Shown here: in pieces, positions 1 to 9,491 of the stretch
Numbering within the stretch: position 1 is the first letter of the stretch
How the letters are laid out: the number at the start of each line of letters is the position of its first letter
Assembly (NCBI RefSeq): GCF_037478005.1
Contig: NZ_CP144164.1
Location: 3,534,001 to 3,598,000 of the forward strand
DNA: 64,000 bases
Direction: 5' to 3'
From: Alteromonas sp. M12
GTDB taxonomy: Bacteria > Pseudomonadota > Gammaproteobacteria > Enterobacterales > Alteromonadaceae
Notes under the pieces: model-generated
Told to the model about the DNA's origin: nothing
What the model saw: only the letters and a program-made list of their open reading frames with translations
Databases searched by the model: none
Program-made: the position numbers and the translations under genes

Positions 1-222
1 GCGCATTCTGCGGCGTAGGGCTTTTAATTCATTTTTAGCTTTTTCGGTAATCTTAGATGGGTCAACATCACCAATTCGTTCAAAGTAACGAGCCCGATCA
101 ATGATCCTCGCTAAACGGCCGGTCATGACGTTCATCATTTGACCCATACCAACAATTAAAAACACCGGTGCCAGTGACAATTGAATCAGTTCAACAGCAG
201 ATTCATTTAAATTAAGTTCCAT
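1..222 (-). CDS. DUF2721 family membrane protein (partial, 3' end outside window)
   Basis: The first 74 codons run off the left edge of the window. After a short acidic N-terminus there is a hydrophobic segment (LAPVFLIVGMG) followed by the conserved basic stretch NVMTGRLARIIDRARYFERI, which is characteristic of DUF2721 membrane proteins. The start is an ATG opening MELNLNESAV. Members are small inner-membrane proteins of unknown function with two or three membrane segments. The missing part should hold the remaining helices. Confidence 0.75.
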   Translation of the reverse strand, partial: MELNLNESAVELIQLSLAPVFLIVGMGQMMNVMTGRLARIIDRARYFERIGDVDPSKITEKAKNELKALRRRMR

Positions 223-344
223 TACTTCCCCATCATTTGATTTGTGATGCTCTTATACCAAATGAATAGTGGAAATGTACAGAACTCTTGACAATGACAC
301 CTAAAAAACCGCGCAACGCTTAGTCAATGCAAACATCTTTGACA

Positions 345-1193
345 TTATCTACTGTATTTTTGCAGCGTATGTTTGTAGCTATCCATTTGCATGTAGTCAT
401 CTAACGCCGAATTAAATTTTTGAACATCCGCTTCAGCTACACTTGACTGGCTGAACATGACGTAAATATCTCCAGTAGTAACTGTAAAGCCATGTTCAAC
501 AATGTAGTTATCTAATCCTTTTCTGCGCAGTATTGACGCTCCCACAAAGCTATCTTCTAAAAAACCGTCAATATCCATATCTAATAATCGGGCAATATTT
601 AATTCCCCCATAATACCACTCACAAAGTTACTAGAGGACGCTTTGCTATCTTGCAAAATGGTAATTTGAGGCCCGTAATAGTAGTCACCTACGACGCCTA
701 TTTTGCTACCATTAGCGATAAACTCATCTATATCATTATAGGCGGCACGCTTTTTATCATCATTGCGTATGTACAATGAAAACTGCTCAGTGCGGTAAGG
801 TGCACTAAAATACGCGAACTCTTCTCGCGCTGGGGTTTTTGATGCGCCAATGAGCATATCGACGTTACCTAAGCGTAAGTCTTCTAAAAGCGAAACCCAG
901 GTACCTTGCACATAAGAAACCGTGCATCCCATTTCATTAATAACACCAGTGATAATTTGAATATCGACGCCACTCACCTCACCATCAACGTTGATGTATT
1001 GGTAAGGTTCCCAGATATCAAAACCTAAACTATATGAGCAAAGAGGGGATTCAACTTCGTTATCAGTTGACAGTTGAGAGTCTTTCAAGGGCTGTTCTTC
1101 AGATGTTTGACTTGACAACGTTGCCTGTTGTGGACTGCATGCAATTAAGGCAAAAGACAAACTCATTACTAATAGCATTTTAAGCATTTTCAT
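345..1193 (-). CDS. Family 3 extracellular solute-binding lipoprotein
   Basis: A secreted amino-acid-binding-type protein of about 282 residues. The N-terminus is a lipoprotein signal with lipobox LIAC, so it should be anchored to a membrane facing the periplasm. The body follows the SBP_bac_3 pattern: a GFDIWEPYQYINVDGEVSG ligand-domain opening, then LRLGNVDMLIGASKTPAREE and a later GKIGVVGDYYYG-type segment. The start at 1193 is preferred because GGAGG lies 7 bases upstream; an ATG five codons earlier overlaps that ribosome site. No permease or ATPase gene is adjacent, so it may sense rather than transport. It is transcribed divergently from the next gene. Confidence 0.8.
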   Translation of the reverse strand: MKMLKMLLVMSLSFALIACSPQQATLSSQTSEEQPLKDSQLSTDNEVESPLCSYSLGFDIWEPYQYINVDGEVSGVDIQIITGVINEMGCTVSYVQGTWVSLLEDLRLGNVDMLIGASKTPAREEFAYFSAPYRTEQFSLYIRNDDKKRAAYNDIDEFIANGSKIGVVGDYYYGPQITILQDSKASSSNFVSGIMGELNIARLLDMDIDGFLEDSFVGASILRRKGLDNYIVEHGFTVTTGDIYVMFSQSSVAEADVQKFNSALDDYMQMDSYKHTLQKYSR

Positions 1194-1384
1194 AATGGTG
1201 GCCTCCATAAATAAACCACCCTAAGTTTAAGTCAGAATTCTAAATTTGCTATTTTTAAACTAGCTTTAACAGCATTCCATCTGATGTAGTCACGTAAGTT
1301 TCAGTTATTTAATACAAATTTTCTCTGTAACTCTTTTTTAGGATATTCTACTATTCCACCGTGGCACATCAGTTGGGGAAATTA

Positions 1385-2800
1385 ATGGATAAACAAGTCA
1401 GTTCTAGATCAACAAGTCAAAAAGCATTACGAATCAATCTCGACGAAAAAAAATACGGGACTATTGTTGAAATAGGCGCAGGACAAGAGGTTGCCAGACA
1501 ATTTTTCATAGCCGGCGCGGCAGCCGGAACCATAGCTAAAACAATGTCTGCCTATGACATGGTTTTTTCAGATGCTATCTATGGCGTGCAACAAGACGGA
1601 CGTTATGTGAGCCAAGCTCGCGTTCAAGCAATGATGGAACAAGAATTCGATTTAGTCGTAGATCGAGTTGGCAATATTCGCTCTAAAAGTTCTCGTTATT
1701 TTGCCTATGCCGCAACAGTAGCTGCTAAGAGCTTTGGCCGCAAAAACGAATGTCACGCTTGGATTGGTATTCGTATTCAAATGTACCCTGGTGCAGAGCC
1801 TTCTGATATCAAAGTACATGTGCGCATGTTTGACGACAATGCTGAAGCTCAGCAGCAAGCATTAGGCGTAATTGGTGTGAACTTAATATACGCTGCTTAT
1901 TTCTATTTTGAAGATCCTAAAATGATTATCGATTCATTAACCGATAATATAAAACCTAACCGTGTTGAAATTGATTTTATCGACTTCAAAGGTCCTTACT
2001 TCCTTGATGTAGACAATCGCGCGAAGAATCTGCACTTAATCCGCAGTTGGAAGACCCGTGCAGTTATGTTCAAACCCGATGGCAGCGTGGCGATCCCGGC
2101 TGAATTGTTGTACAAAAAGAATATCCTAACCATTCGCGGCTCGTTCAGACCAGTCACTAAACTCAATGTAGATATGATAGAACAAGGGCAAACCTCGTTT
2201 TATGAACTAAAAGATGTGAGTAAATCGAATACCGCGGTTATTGCTGAAATATCATTAAATGATATGAAAGGGAATGACGCGCAAATGCCCGAAAAAGACA
2301 TAGTAGCGCGAGTGCAATTGCTTAATTCGTTGGGTTATAACGTAATGGTTTCAGACTATACCCGTTATTTCTCGTTGCGGGCTTACTTCCGCCAATACAC
2401 CAAAATGCAAATTGGCATTGTAGTGGGCATGGTTAACATCAAGCAGATTTTTGATGAAGACAGCTATAAAGGGGTTGAAGGCGGAATAATGGAAGGTTTT
2501 GGTAAACTATTTCCAGACAATACCCGAATGTATATTTACCCTGAGATAGACGAGAATGGCCAACTTAACGATTTCACCCTAGTTAAAGTGCCAGAACATC
2601 TACGCTTCTTATATCGACATTTATTGGAAAATGGCTACCTTGCTGGTATTGAGTGCAGTGATAACGAATTATTTTCGATTTACTCCCGAGACTTATTGAA
2701 ACAACTCTCCTCAGGTCGCGGAGAATGGGAAAATGCGGTTCCACAAAGTGTTGCTGAAGAAATCATAGCAAATAAGTTTTTTGGTTATCGAGAACGCTAA
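1385..2800 (+). CDS. Conserved protein of unknown function
   Basis: A soluble protein of about 471 residues. Its N-terminal region (KYGTIVEIGAGQEVARQFF, then AAAGTIAKTMSAYDMVFSD) belongs to a conserved bacterial family that I recall being annotated inconsistently, for example as TonB-dependent receptor, although no signal peptide or beta-barrel features are visible here. I cannot assign a function. The GAGQEVARQFF and AGTIAKTMSAYD blocks resemble a nucleotide- or phosphate-binding fold only superficially. A GTG start eight codons earlier is possible, but the ATG at 1385 has GGGG six bases upstream. The gene ends at a strong intrinsic terminator. Confidence 0.7.
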   Translation: MDKQVSSRSTSQKALRINLDEKKYGTIVEIGAGQEVARQFFIAGAAAGTIAKTMSAYDMVFSDAIYGVQQDGRYVSQARVQAMMEQEFDLVVDRVGNIRSKSSRYFAYAATVAAKSFGRKNECHAWIGIRIQMYPGAEPSDIKVHVRMFDDNAEAQQQALGVIGVNLIYAAYFYFEDPKMIIDSLTDNIKPNRVEIDFIDFKGPYFLDVDNRAKNLHLIRSWKTRAVMFKPDGSVAIPAELLYKKNILTIRGSFRPVTKLNVDMIEQGQTSFYELKDVSKSNTAVIAEISLNDMKGNDAQMPEKDIVARVQLLNSLGYNVMVSDYTRYFSLRAYFRQYTKMQIGIVVGMVNIKQIFDEDSYKGVEGGIMEGFGKLFPDNTRMYIYPEIDENGQLNDFTLVKVPEHLRFLYRHLLENGYLAGIECSDNELFSIYSRDLLKQLSSGRGEWENAVPQSVAEEIIANKFFGYRER

Positions 2801-2824
2801 CGACGGCAGTACGTATTCACACCT

Positions 2825-2853
2825 AAAAAATGGCAGATTATCTGCCATTTTTT
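2825..2853 (+). terminator. Rho-independent terminator after the 1385-2800 gene
   Basis: A perfect 13-bp inverted repeat (TGGCAGA/TCTGCCA extended by A and T runs) with a 3-base loop ends in a T tract, 24 bases after the stop codon. The A tract on the other side could also let it work on the opposite strand. Confidence 0.88.
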
Positions 2854-2901
2854 TACTTCCAATTCGGCTTTTATTAATACATTTCTAAAATCAGCAAAAT
2901 A

Positions 2902-2915
2902 TTGCGCAAGATCAA
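2902..2915 (+). promoter_or_regulatory. Candidate FNR-type operator upstream of hemN
   Basis: TTGCGCAAGATCAA matches the FNR consensus TTGATnnnnATCAA at 8 of 10 specified positions. It lies 58 bases upstream of the hemN start codon. FNR/Anr control of hemN is established in several gammaproteobacteria, so position and target both fit. No promoter elements were assigned with confidence. Confidence 0.45.
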
Positions 2916-2973
2916 TAAAGGATTTCGCTAACCAATTAAACTGCAATGACTAAATGATTATTGCGAAAACAAC

Positions 2974-4341
2974 ATGAACTCAAAACGCTTTTTCGATCCT
3001 CAATTACTTGAAAAGTATAATACTAATGGGCCACGTTATACCTCCTACCCTACGGCATTATCCTTTAACGAGTCTTTCTACAATGATGATTTGATCAAAG
3101 CAGTAAAAACCTCACCTAATACAGATCTGTCTCTTTATATACATATTCCGTTCTGTCATAGCCTTTGTTATTACTGTGGCTGCAACAAAATAGTTACTCG
3201 TCACCCTGAAAAATCGGACGACTATATGTTCTATTTAATAGGTGAAATTACCCAGCGCCAAAAGCTCTTTAAAAAGCATGTTGTTCGGCAAATTCACTTA
3301 GGCGGAGGTACGCCCAGTTTTCTCAGTAAACAACAACTTTCGAATTTAATGGCCGTGTTAAAAAGCCATTTCGTTCTCAGCCAAGATGTTGAAATTGGCA
3401 TAGAGATAGATCCCAGAAACTTAACTTTAGACTATATCGATCACCTTGCTAACATCGGTTTTAATCGACTCAGTATCGGCGTTCAAGATATAGATCCGCA
3501 GGTGCAAAAAGCGATAAATAGAGTTCAGTCCACTGAATTGATCGAGCAAATAGTTAACCAAGCGAATAAGATTGGATTCAGATCCGTTAATTTAGATCTT
3601 ATCTATGGTTTGCCCCATCAGACACCCGAACGATTTGAACGCACTTTGGACAAAGTGATTCAAATGGGTGTGCAACGGATATCGCTGTTTAGCTATGCGC
3701 ATTTACCTGAACGCTTTCCAGCGCAGCGCAAATTGCGTGATGAATGGCTCCCCAATGCTGCGCAAAAACTGGCATTGATGAAATTGGCAATTGAACGATT
3801 CCTAGATGCAGGCTACATGATGATCGGTATGGATCATTTTGCCAAACCTAATGACGAACTTGCCTTGGCTCAAAAGCGCCACCAATTACACCGAAACTTC
3901 CAAGGTTACACCACCCATGCAAACTGTGATTTATTAGGGTTTGGCGTATCGGCTATTAGTAATATTGGTGACTGTTATAGTCAGAATTACAAACAGTTAG
4001 CCGACTATTACCAAGCTTTAAATGAATCAGATAACGCGGTTCACAAGGGGGTTAAATTAAATCTCGATGACCAAATAAGGGGCTTTGTCATTAGCCAATT
4101 AATGTGTAATTTTCAAGTCGACAAATCCCAAGTTGAAAACCTATACGACATTCATTTCGACAGCTATTTCCAGCAAAGTCTGCGTTCGTTACAACCTTTT
4201 GTAGACGACAATCTTGTGGAAGTGGATGCATTGCAAATTAAGGTCAAAAACAAAGCTAGATTGCTGATAAGAAATATTTGTATGAGCTTTGACGGGTATA
4301 TTAAAAATCAACATATACATAGATACTCAACCGTCATTTAA
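2974..4341 (+). CDS. hemN: Oxygen-independent coproporphyrinogen III dehydrogenase
   Basis: A radical SAM enzyme that converts coproporphyrinogen III to protoporphyrinogen IX without oxygen, in heme synthesis in the cytoplasm. The cysteine cluster is intact: Cys61, Cys65, Cys68 and Cys70 in FCHSLCYYCGCNK, matching the CX3CX2CXC pattern of E. coli HemN. The N-terminal KYNTNGPRYTSYPTA and the HLGGGTPSFL motif (SAM binding) are also conserved. Length (455 residues) is normal for HemN and includes the C-terminal HemN domain. The gene stands alone, converging on the DUF58 gene with only 24 bases between stops. Confidence 0.95.
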   Translation: MNSKRFFDPQLLEKYNTNGPRYTSYPTALSFNESFYNDDLIKAVKTSPNTDLSLYIHIPFCHSLCYYCGCNKIVTRHPEKSDDYMFYLIGEITQRQKLFKKHVVRQIHLGGGTPSFLSKQQLSNLMAVLKSHFVLSQDVEIGIEIDPRNLTLDYIDHLANIGFNRLSIGVQDIDPQVQKAINRVQSTELIEQIVNQANKIGFRSVNLDLIYGLPHQTPERFERTLDKVIQMGVQRISLFSYAHLPERFPAQRKLRDEWLPNAAQKLALMKLAIERFLDAGYMMIGMDHFAKPNDELALAQKRHQLHRNFQGYTTHANCDLLGFGVSAISNIGDCYSQNYKQLADYYQALNESDNAVHKGVKLNLDDQIRGFVISQLMCNFQVDKSQVENLYDIHFDSYFQQSLRSLQPFVDDNLVEVDALQIKVKNKARLLIRNICMSFDGYIKNQHIHRYSTVI

Positions 4342-4365
4342 ACAGCTTAGGCTCACATTTGAACG

Positions 4366-5703
4366 CTACAGTAAGCCAGCCTTTTTAATACTCAAATAGG
4401 TATTTAATACATTTGGAGTGAGGTGAGAAGCTGGCGCATTGATGCAAATTACGCCCTTTTGTTTTAAGCGTTGTACATTACGATCTATGGATTTTTTAAT
4501 TTTATGGGCTGAGGCATACATAATTGCTTGTTCGAACGTTTCTACAGGCTCGTCGTCAATACGCTTGTAAATAGGCTCTTCGATACTAATTACCGCCACC
4601 AAATGCTTAGCTTTAAGTAATTGTACCGCTTTGAGCAAATCTTCAAAATCTTCATCACGAAGACAAGTGACTAGCAAAATTAACGCTCGTTTCGGTTGCT
4701 TGACCAACAACTCTTGGGCTGCACTTAAATAATCACTGGCTATTTTTTGCGGATACAGATCATAAAAATGCTGCATGACTTTACTGACATTTTGGGCCCC
4801 TCGAACATGACTTAACCAGCGAGACTCACTTCCAAAGCTTTGCAAACTAAGGTTGTCGCCATTTTTCAAAGCGGTGTAAGACAGCATGATCAATGAGTTA
4901 AGTGCGTGATCAAAATAGCTCAGATCGTCGTCCTGCACACGCATACGTCGGCCTGAGTCTAACATTATGATGACATGCTGATTTTTTTCTTCCTGATACT
5001 CTCTTGAAATGAGTTTGTTAAACCGGCTAGTTGCTCGCCAGTCAATTTGTTTAATACTTTCGCCTTCACGATAGTCACGTAACTGCAGAAAATCCATGCC
5101 ACTGCCACGTTTATTAAACTTTTTTAAGCCTGCTTGGGTTAAGTTAACGCTACCTTGCAAACCAGCTAAATCTGAAATGGCAGTAAAATTAGGGAATACT
5201 TTATGTTCGCTAACGTGTTCAATCCAATACACATAATCCCAAAAGCCAAACTTCGATTCGACTTTAATTTCAGTAGCCGAAATTTGCGAAGGCCCCCTTC
5301 GACTTGGCGTAACTTGATAGTCAAACTCTGCGATTTGTCCGGGTTCTAATCGACAACCGTGAAAGTTGTTAGAACAATGCCAGTGCTCAGGGATTATCTC
5401 ACTGCACTGGAGGCTCAAGGTATAATACCCACGATTAGCCATAGCAATGCTAACCTTTTGTTCCACATGCACGGATAAATTGCTCGGCACTTCTCTTTTA
5501 ACTGCCACTTGCGGTGGGTGGCGACTGATAATTAAATCGTACCCAGCCAATGCAATAGCAATTAGCGCCAGTCCCATGGGTAAACCAGACAATTGCGTTA
5601 AGCCATTAAAATGAATAACAATTGGCAATGCCAAACCCACTATGCACAGCACAGCAAAGCATTTAAGTAATCGCTTTGAAGGAGCTAACCTAATACGTTT
5701 CAT
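4366..5703 (-). CDS. DUF58 domain protein
   Basis: A membrane-anchored protein of 445 residues, last gene of the MoxR/DUF58 operon. Two hydrophobic segments near residues 12-55 precede a beta-rich extracytoplasmic-type region. The DUF58 core is GSGMDFLQLRDYREGESIKQIDWR, written here in two parts: GSGMDFLQLRDYREGE and SIKQIDWRATSR. A vWA-like segment with HVIIMLDSGRRM follows. DUF58 proteins are regular partners of MoxR ATPases and are thought to be their clients or co-chaperones for complex assembly. Its ATG overlaps the moxR stop (ATGA), which indicates translational coupling. Confidence 0.88.
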   Translation of the reverse strand: MKRIRLAPSKRLLKCFAVLCIVGLALPIVIHFNGLTQLSGLPMGLALIAIALAGYDLIISRHPPQVAVKREVPSNLSVHVEQKVSIAMANRGYYTLSLQCSEIIPEHWHCSNNFHGCRLEPGQIAEFDYQVTPSRRGPSQISATEIKVESKFGFWDYVYWIEHVSEHKVFPNFTAISDLAGLQGSVNLTQAGLKKFNKRGSGMDFLQLRDYREGESIKQIDWRATSRFNKLISREYQEEKNQHVIIMLDSGRRMRVQDDDLSYFDHALNSLIMLSYTALKNGDNLSLQSFGSESRWLSHVRGAQNVSKVMQHFYDLYPQKIASDYLSAAQELLVKQPKRALILLVTCLRDEDFEDLLKAVQLLKAKHLVAVISIEEPIYKRIDDEPVETFEQAIMYASAHKIKKSIDRNVQRLKQKGVICINAPASHLTPNVLNTYLSIKKAGLL

Positions 5704-6746
5704 TGCCTTGGAGAAGCCGCCTGTTGAATTATTTCTGATAGCACTTGCTCTGCCGAAGAACCGGATATTTCCCGCTCTGCAGACAAAATAATACGATGTC
5801 GCAAAACAGGTAAGAGCATGGCTTTAATGTGGTCAGGAGTCACAAAGCCTTGACCTTCACATAGGGCTTTCACTTTCGCCGCTTGCACTAGCGCTATACT
5901 TGCGCGGATCCCTGCACCATGCACAATCCCATCCCACTCACGGGTTGCACGCACTAAACCTACCGCATAGTCCACAACCTTATCGTCTATAAGCACCTTA
6001 CTTACCAAGGCTTTAAGTGATAATGCATCTTGCTTGCTCAGTACACTTTGAATCGAGGCATTGACTATACCTGTTTGATTTTCAGTATTCAGTTTGGTTA
6101 AGGTGATTTCATCCTGATGCTCTGGGTAACTCACGAGCACCTTCAACATAAAGCGGTCGAGTTCAGCCTCTGGTAACGGGTAAGTGCCTTCATTGTCGAT
6201 GGGGTTTTGGGTTGCCAACACCATAAATGGGGTTTCTAGCGGCATACTCTGCCCATCAATGGTGATTTGATATTCCTGCATCACTTCTAATAACGCAGCC
6301 TGAGTTTTTGCCGGCGCTCGGTTAATCTCATCTGCCAGTAATAAATGCGTAAAAGCCGGCCCCTTGCGCAACGCGAATTTACCAGTTGCCATGTCTAACA
6401 TCGAGTGACCTGTTACATCGGCAGGCATCAAATCAGGTGTAAATTGCACCCGTTTATAATCTAAGTCGATGCTCTTTGCCAACGCGCGTATTAACAAGGT
6501 TTTGCCTAAACCTGGCACCCCTTCAAGTAACACATGGCCGCCAGCTAAGAAAGCAATAATCACTTGTTCTACAACATCATTTTGACCAATTAACAGGCGC
6601 TGAACATTGCTTTTCAGAGCATTAATTTGCGCACATGCTTTTTCAAGGGTTTGACCATCAATTAACGATTCTACTTGGCCTTCAACACTATCTTCTTGCA
6701 CAGGTATCTCGGGCGTTGGATTGGGATCTAATTCAGCGTCATTCAT
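5700..6746 (-). CDS. MoxR-family AAA+ ATPase
   Basis: A cytoplasmic AAA+ ATPase of 348 residues, probably a chaperone that activates or assembles partner proteins encoded in the same operon. The Walker A motif is GVPGLGKT, Walker B is LLLADEIN, and sensor 1 lies in VLATQNP, all intact. The sequence RAPAKTQAALLEVMQE is typical of MoxR. Start and stop overlap both neighbours by ATGA junctions. MoxR, DUF58, DUF4129 and DUF4350 genes commonly occur together. Confidence 0.93.
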   Translation of the reverse strand: MNDAELDPNPTPEIPVQEDSVEGQVESLIDGQTLEKACAQINALKSNVQRLLIGQNDVVEQVIIAFLAGGHVLLEGVPGLGKTLLIRALAKSIDLDYKRVQFTPDLMPADVTGHSMLDMATGKFALRKGPAFTHLLLADEINRAPAKTQAALLEVMQEYQITIDGQSMPLETPFMVLATQNPIDNEGTYPLPEAELDRFMLKVLVSYPEHQDEITLTKLNTENQTGIVNASIQSVLSKQDALSLKALVSKVLIDDKVVDYAVGLVRATREWDGIVHGAGIRASIALVQAAKVKALCEGQGFVTPDHIKAMLLPVLRHRIILSAEREISGSSAEQVLSEIIQQAASPRQ

Positions 6747-7918
6747 AACATTTTCCTGAGAGTCTGGAGACTCGCTATACTTTGGGTAAATTGGGTTTCA
6801 TTAACTTGAGCTTGACTAAACATAAGTGTGTTGATGGTTTCGATTGGCCAATGACTTATCTGTGACAATTGTTCAAGCATTTGTTGTTTGTCTGCACTCT
6901 TAGTGGCGGGGCGCTTTTTGTGTAAAGCGACAATAATAGAATGACGAATTTCGTCGATTAATTCCCGCTGCTGTTTTTGCCGCCAATAAAACTCACCAGC
7001 GGCTTTAATATGCAATGAAAAAGGCGTGTAATTATGTTCATCTATACGCAAAATAGGACCAAAACGCATCGCCCAGTGCCACATACTTAGGGCAAGCAAT
7101 ACGCTACCGAACCAGATAAAATAAGGCGCAAAATCGTACAATAAACTAAACCAATGAGGCAGTTCCTGGGTCGAAAAAACGTACACTTTCGATGAGTTGC
7201 CCACTAATTGATCTAATAGCTCCACATTATCTTCGTAAGCTATTTGATAATTATTCCAAATATAAACATCGGTTAACATAGTAACCAATCCATCGCCCAT
7301 CTCCATTTGCGCAAATGTGGGCCCGTATAAATCCCCTGCAGTATAAAAAACACTTGGATCTGCAGGTAAAACTAAACGATAACGGTTTTCTAAATTAACC
7401 ATTAGGGGCTGGTCATCTGGGTTGATTATTTCAGTTGGAGTAAACACGTTCTCGGTGTCTTCTGGCAACCAATTAACAGCGAGGTTTAATTCTTGAATAA
7501 GTGCATTGGCGCGAAAAACATCTGCGTCTTGGCTAGCATTAAGGGCCATAATCAGGTGACCACCAGATTTTACCCAGTCAATCAGTTGCTTCGCTATAGC
7601 CTTAGATAACGCAATTTCGCCTTCGGATGAAACGATGGTGTCGTCTGTGGTGGGAAAAATGGCAGATTCATTGTTGGCATACAACAAACGGTAATCTTCC
7701 AGTAATTGTACTTCAGTACCTTCCGCCTCAAGGAACAATTTAGCCGCTAAAAACGGTTGTGCGCGGGCTTCGTCATTAAAACCTATGTCGGTTACTTTTT
7801 CATAAGACTCAAATCCATTATACAAAAACACGCCAGCAACCAATATTATCAGCGCCATTAATACCCGTACTGTCCAGGTTTGCTTTGCTTCCACAGGCTG
7901 TAAATTTGAGGTACTCAT
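6743..7918 (-). CDS. DUF4350 domain membrane protein
   Basis: About 391 residues with one N-terminal membrane helix (VRVLMALIILVAGVFLYNG), a periplasmic-type domain containing GGHLIMALN and VLPADPS, and a second helix near residue 275 (FIWFGSVLLALSMWHWAM) followed by a cytoplasmic tail. This is the DUF4350 arrangement. The chosen ATG lies 10 bases after the stop of the upstream DUF4129 gene; an upstream in-frame start would overlap that gene by about 47 bases. Function is unknown, with the operon suggesting an envelope complex handled by MoxR. Confidence 0.8.
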   Translation of the reverse strand: MSTSNLQPVEAKQTWTVRVLMALIILVAGVFLYNGFESYEKVTDIGFNDEARAQPFLAAKLFLEAEGTEVQLLEDYRLLYANNESAIFPTTDDTIVSSEGEIALSKAIAKQLIDWVKSGGHLIMALNASQDADVFRANALIQELNLAVNWLPEDTENVFTPTEIINPDDQPLMVNLENRYRLVLPADPSVFYTAGDLYGPTFAQMEMGDGLVTMLTDVYIWNNYQIAYEDNVELLDQLVGNSSKVYVFSTQELPHWFSLLYDFAPYFIWFGSVLLALSMWHWAMRFGPILRIDEHNYTPFSLHIKAAGEFYWRQKQQRELIDEIRHSIIVALHKKRPATKSADKQQMLEQLSQISHWPIETINTLMFSQAQVNETQFTQSIASLQTLRKML

Positions 7919-7928
7919 GTTGCGTTTC

Positions 7929-9491
7929 TCATCTTCCAACCTCTGCATCTGCAAACAGGGTTTTCCACTGTTCACATAACAGTTGCATAGTTGTTTTTTC
8001 TGGCCATTTATGTGCCCAGGCTAAGTGCACCCAAGTGTCGACTAGGCGTTGCATAAACTCACTTCGTTCACCGACAACCGAGGTTTTAATTACTTCAAGG
8101 CATTCCCGTTCGGTCATTGATTTGGTCAAAGGTAGAGCCTGCTCTTTACTGATTTCCAGTAAGCTGGTTATCAACATTAATGACATCAATTTGCGATAGG
8201 CTTTAGCGTCGAACAGTAAATCTATTTCTGACACGACATCTTCAGGCATGGCATCGCCTTGATAAGCCTGACTAAACAAAGGCATTTCTAATTCATCTGT
8301 TGCGGGTTGCTTAGGCGATTGATTAAAAAAACCTTTAATAGTGTCTTTTGACAGATAAACCAACAATAACAAGGTAACGCCAAACGCCAGCCACATTAGT
8401 ACTTCAGAAAAATTTGCAAAAAACATCAAGCCATTGACTAACCAAGACGGTAAATCAGAGCTTGTTTTCTCACTGTCACTTTCAGCTTCGTCGTCAGACC
8501 CCCAGCCCACCCAGCGATAATCAGTTTCAGTTTGCTGACCATTGAAAGGCGGCACATCAAGTATTGCTTGAATCTTTGCTTCACTTTCAAACTCAATATT
8601 TTGTTGGTTTGCGGGATCTGTATCTTTAAGCTCTGAATATTGATTATCTTCAAACTGCGGTAATTCAATTTTTGCTGAGCTATCTTCTGCCCAACTTTCA
8701 GATACCGGTGAAAAACATAACATCACTGCTAAAATGCAACTTGCCACCGCCCCTAATGCTGGTTTGGTAACTTTATTAATGGCTCGTTTGAAGCCAATTT
8801 CTATGTCCCACGCTTCTAAGATAACTCGCCGGTTTAGATAGGCTGCGAAACTACCTGCAATATAAATAGGCGCAATAAGTAAATAAGCGAGGTAAGTAAA
8901 TAGGTTAAATGTCAGTTCGGTACCCCAATTATCGCTCGTGATCACCAGCCAATAATCAAACTCCACTCCCGCCGGCACCACATAACTAATAAGGGCCACT
9001 AAACCAAAGATAATGATCAGCTCCCAGCCGAGACAGATAAATGTCCACCAAGCGGTATTATCATCAATCGTTCGATGCAAGATAGATAAACGCTTGCTGC
9101 GAGCAACACCATCTAGACCTTCTAATTGTTGAATGGCTAAATCAAACCCGCGAGTAGGTGATAACCGACGCCAGGTAATACTAGCAAACCATTGTTTTTT
9201 CAATAATCGAGGCCAAGCTCTAATCGCATCTTTAGCGGTGACCGTCTCGCCAAACACCTGACGACTCAAGATATGCAGCAAACCTCTTTCATACAGAGGC
9301 TTCAACCACCAAAAAGCGACTACACCCCAAACAATATCAATGGCACAGGCCAATACAAATATGGGTAAGGTAACCACCAGCCAAAAACTGATTAATGATC
9401 GATACCAACGCAAGGCCATGCGGCAACCTAAATCAAAGGACCGCCAACTATTACGAGGACGAATTTCCAACGTTAGGTTATCAATATTCAC
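7929..9491 (-). CDS. DUF4129 domain multi-pass membrane protein
   Basis: A 520-residue protein. The N-terminal half has several membrane helices (around residues 35-65, 155-180, 198-220 and 250-270). A polar, acidic region follows, with another helix near 355-380 and a C-terminal cytoplasmic segment (WVHLAWAHKWPEKTTM) typical of DUF4129. The GTG start overlaps the stop of the SpoIIM-like gene (GTGA), and GGCGAG lies a suitable distance upstream. Function is not known. The setting makes it a membrane component of the MoxR-linked complex. Confidence 0.78.
   Translation of the reverse strand: MNIDNLTLEIRPRNSWRSFDLGCRMALRWYRSLISFWLVVTLPIFVLACAIDIVWGVVAFWWLKPLYERGLLHILSRQVFGETVTAKDAIRAWPRLLKKQWFASITWRRLSPTRGFDLAIQQLEGLDGVARSKRLSILHRTIDDNTAWWTFICLGWELIIIFGLVALISYVVPAGVEFDYWLVITSDNWGTELTFNLFTYLAYLLIAPIYIAGSFAAYLNRRVILEAWDIEIGFKRAINKVTKPALGAVASCILAVMLCFSPVSESWAEDSSAKIELPQFEDNQYSELKDTDPANQQNIEFESEAKIQAILDVPPFNGQQTETDYRWVGWGSDDEAESDSEKTSSDLPSWLVNGLMFFANFSEVLMWLAFGVTLLLLVYLSKDTIKGFFNQSPKQPATDELEMPLFSQAYQGDAMPEDVVSEIDLLFDAKAYRKLMSLMLITSLLEISKEQALPLTKSMTERECLEVIKTSVVGERSEFMQRLVDTWVHLAWAHKWPEKTTMQLLCEQWKTLFADAEVGR

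Noticed and set aside
345..1193. Component of an amino-acid ABC transporter
   Set aside because: No permease or ATPase gene adjoins; only the binding-protein fold is supported.
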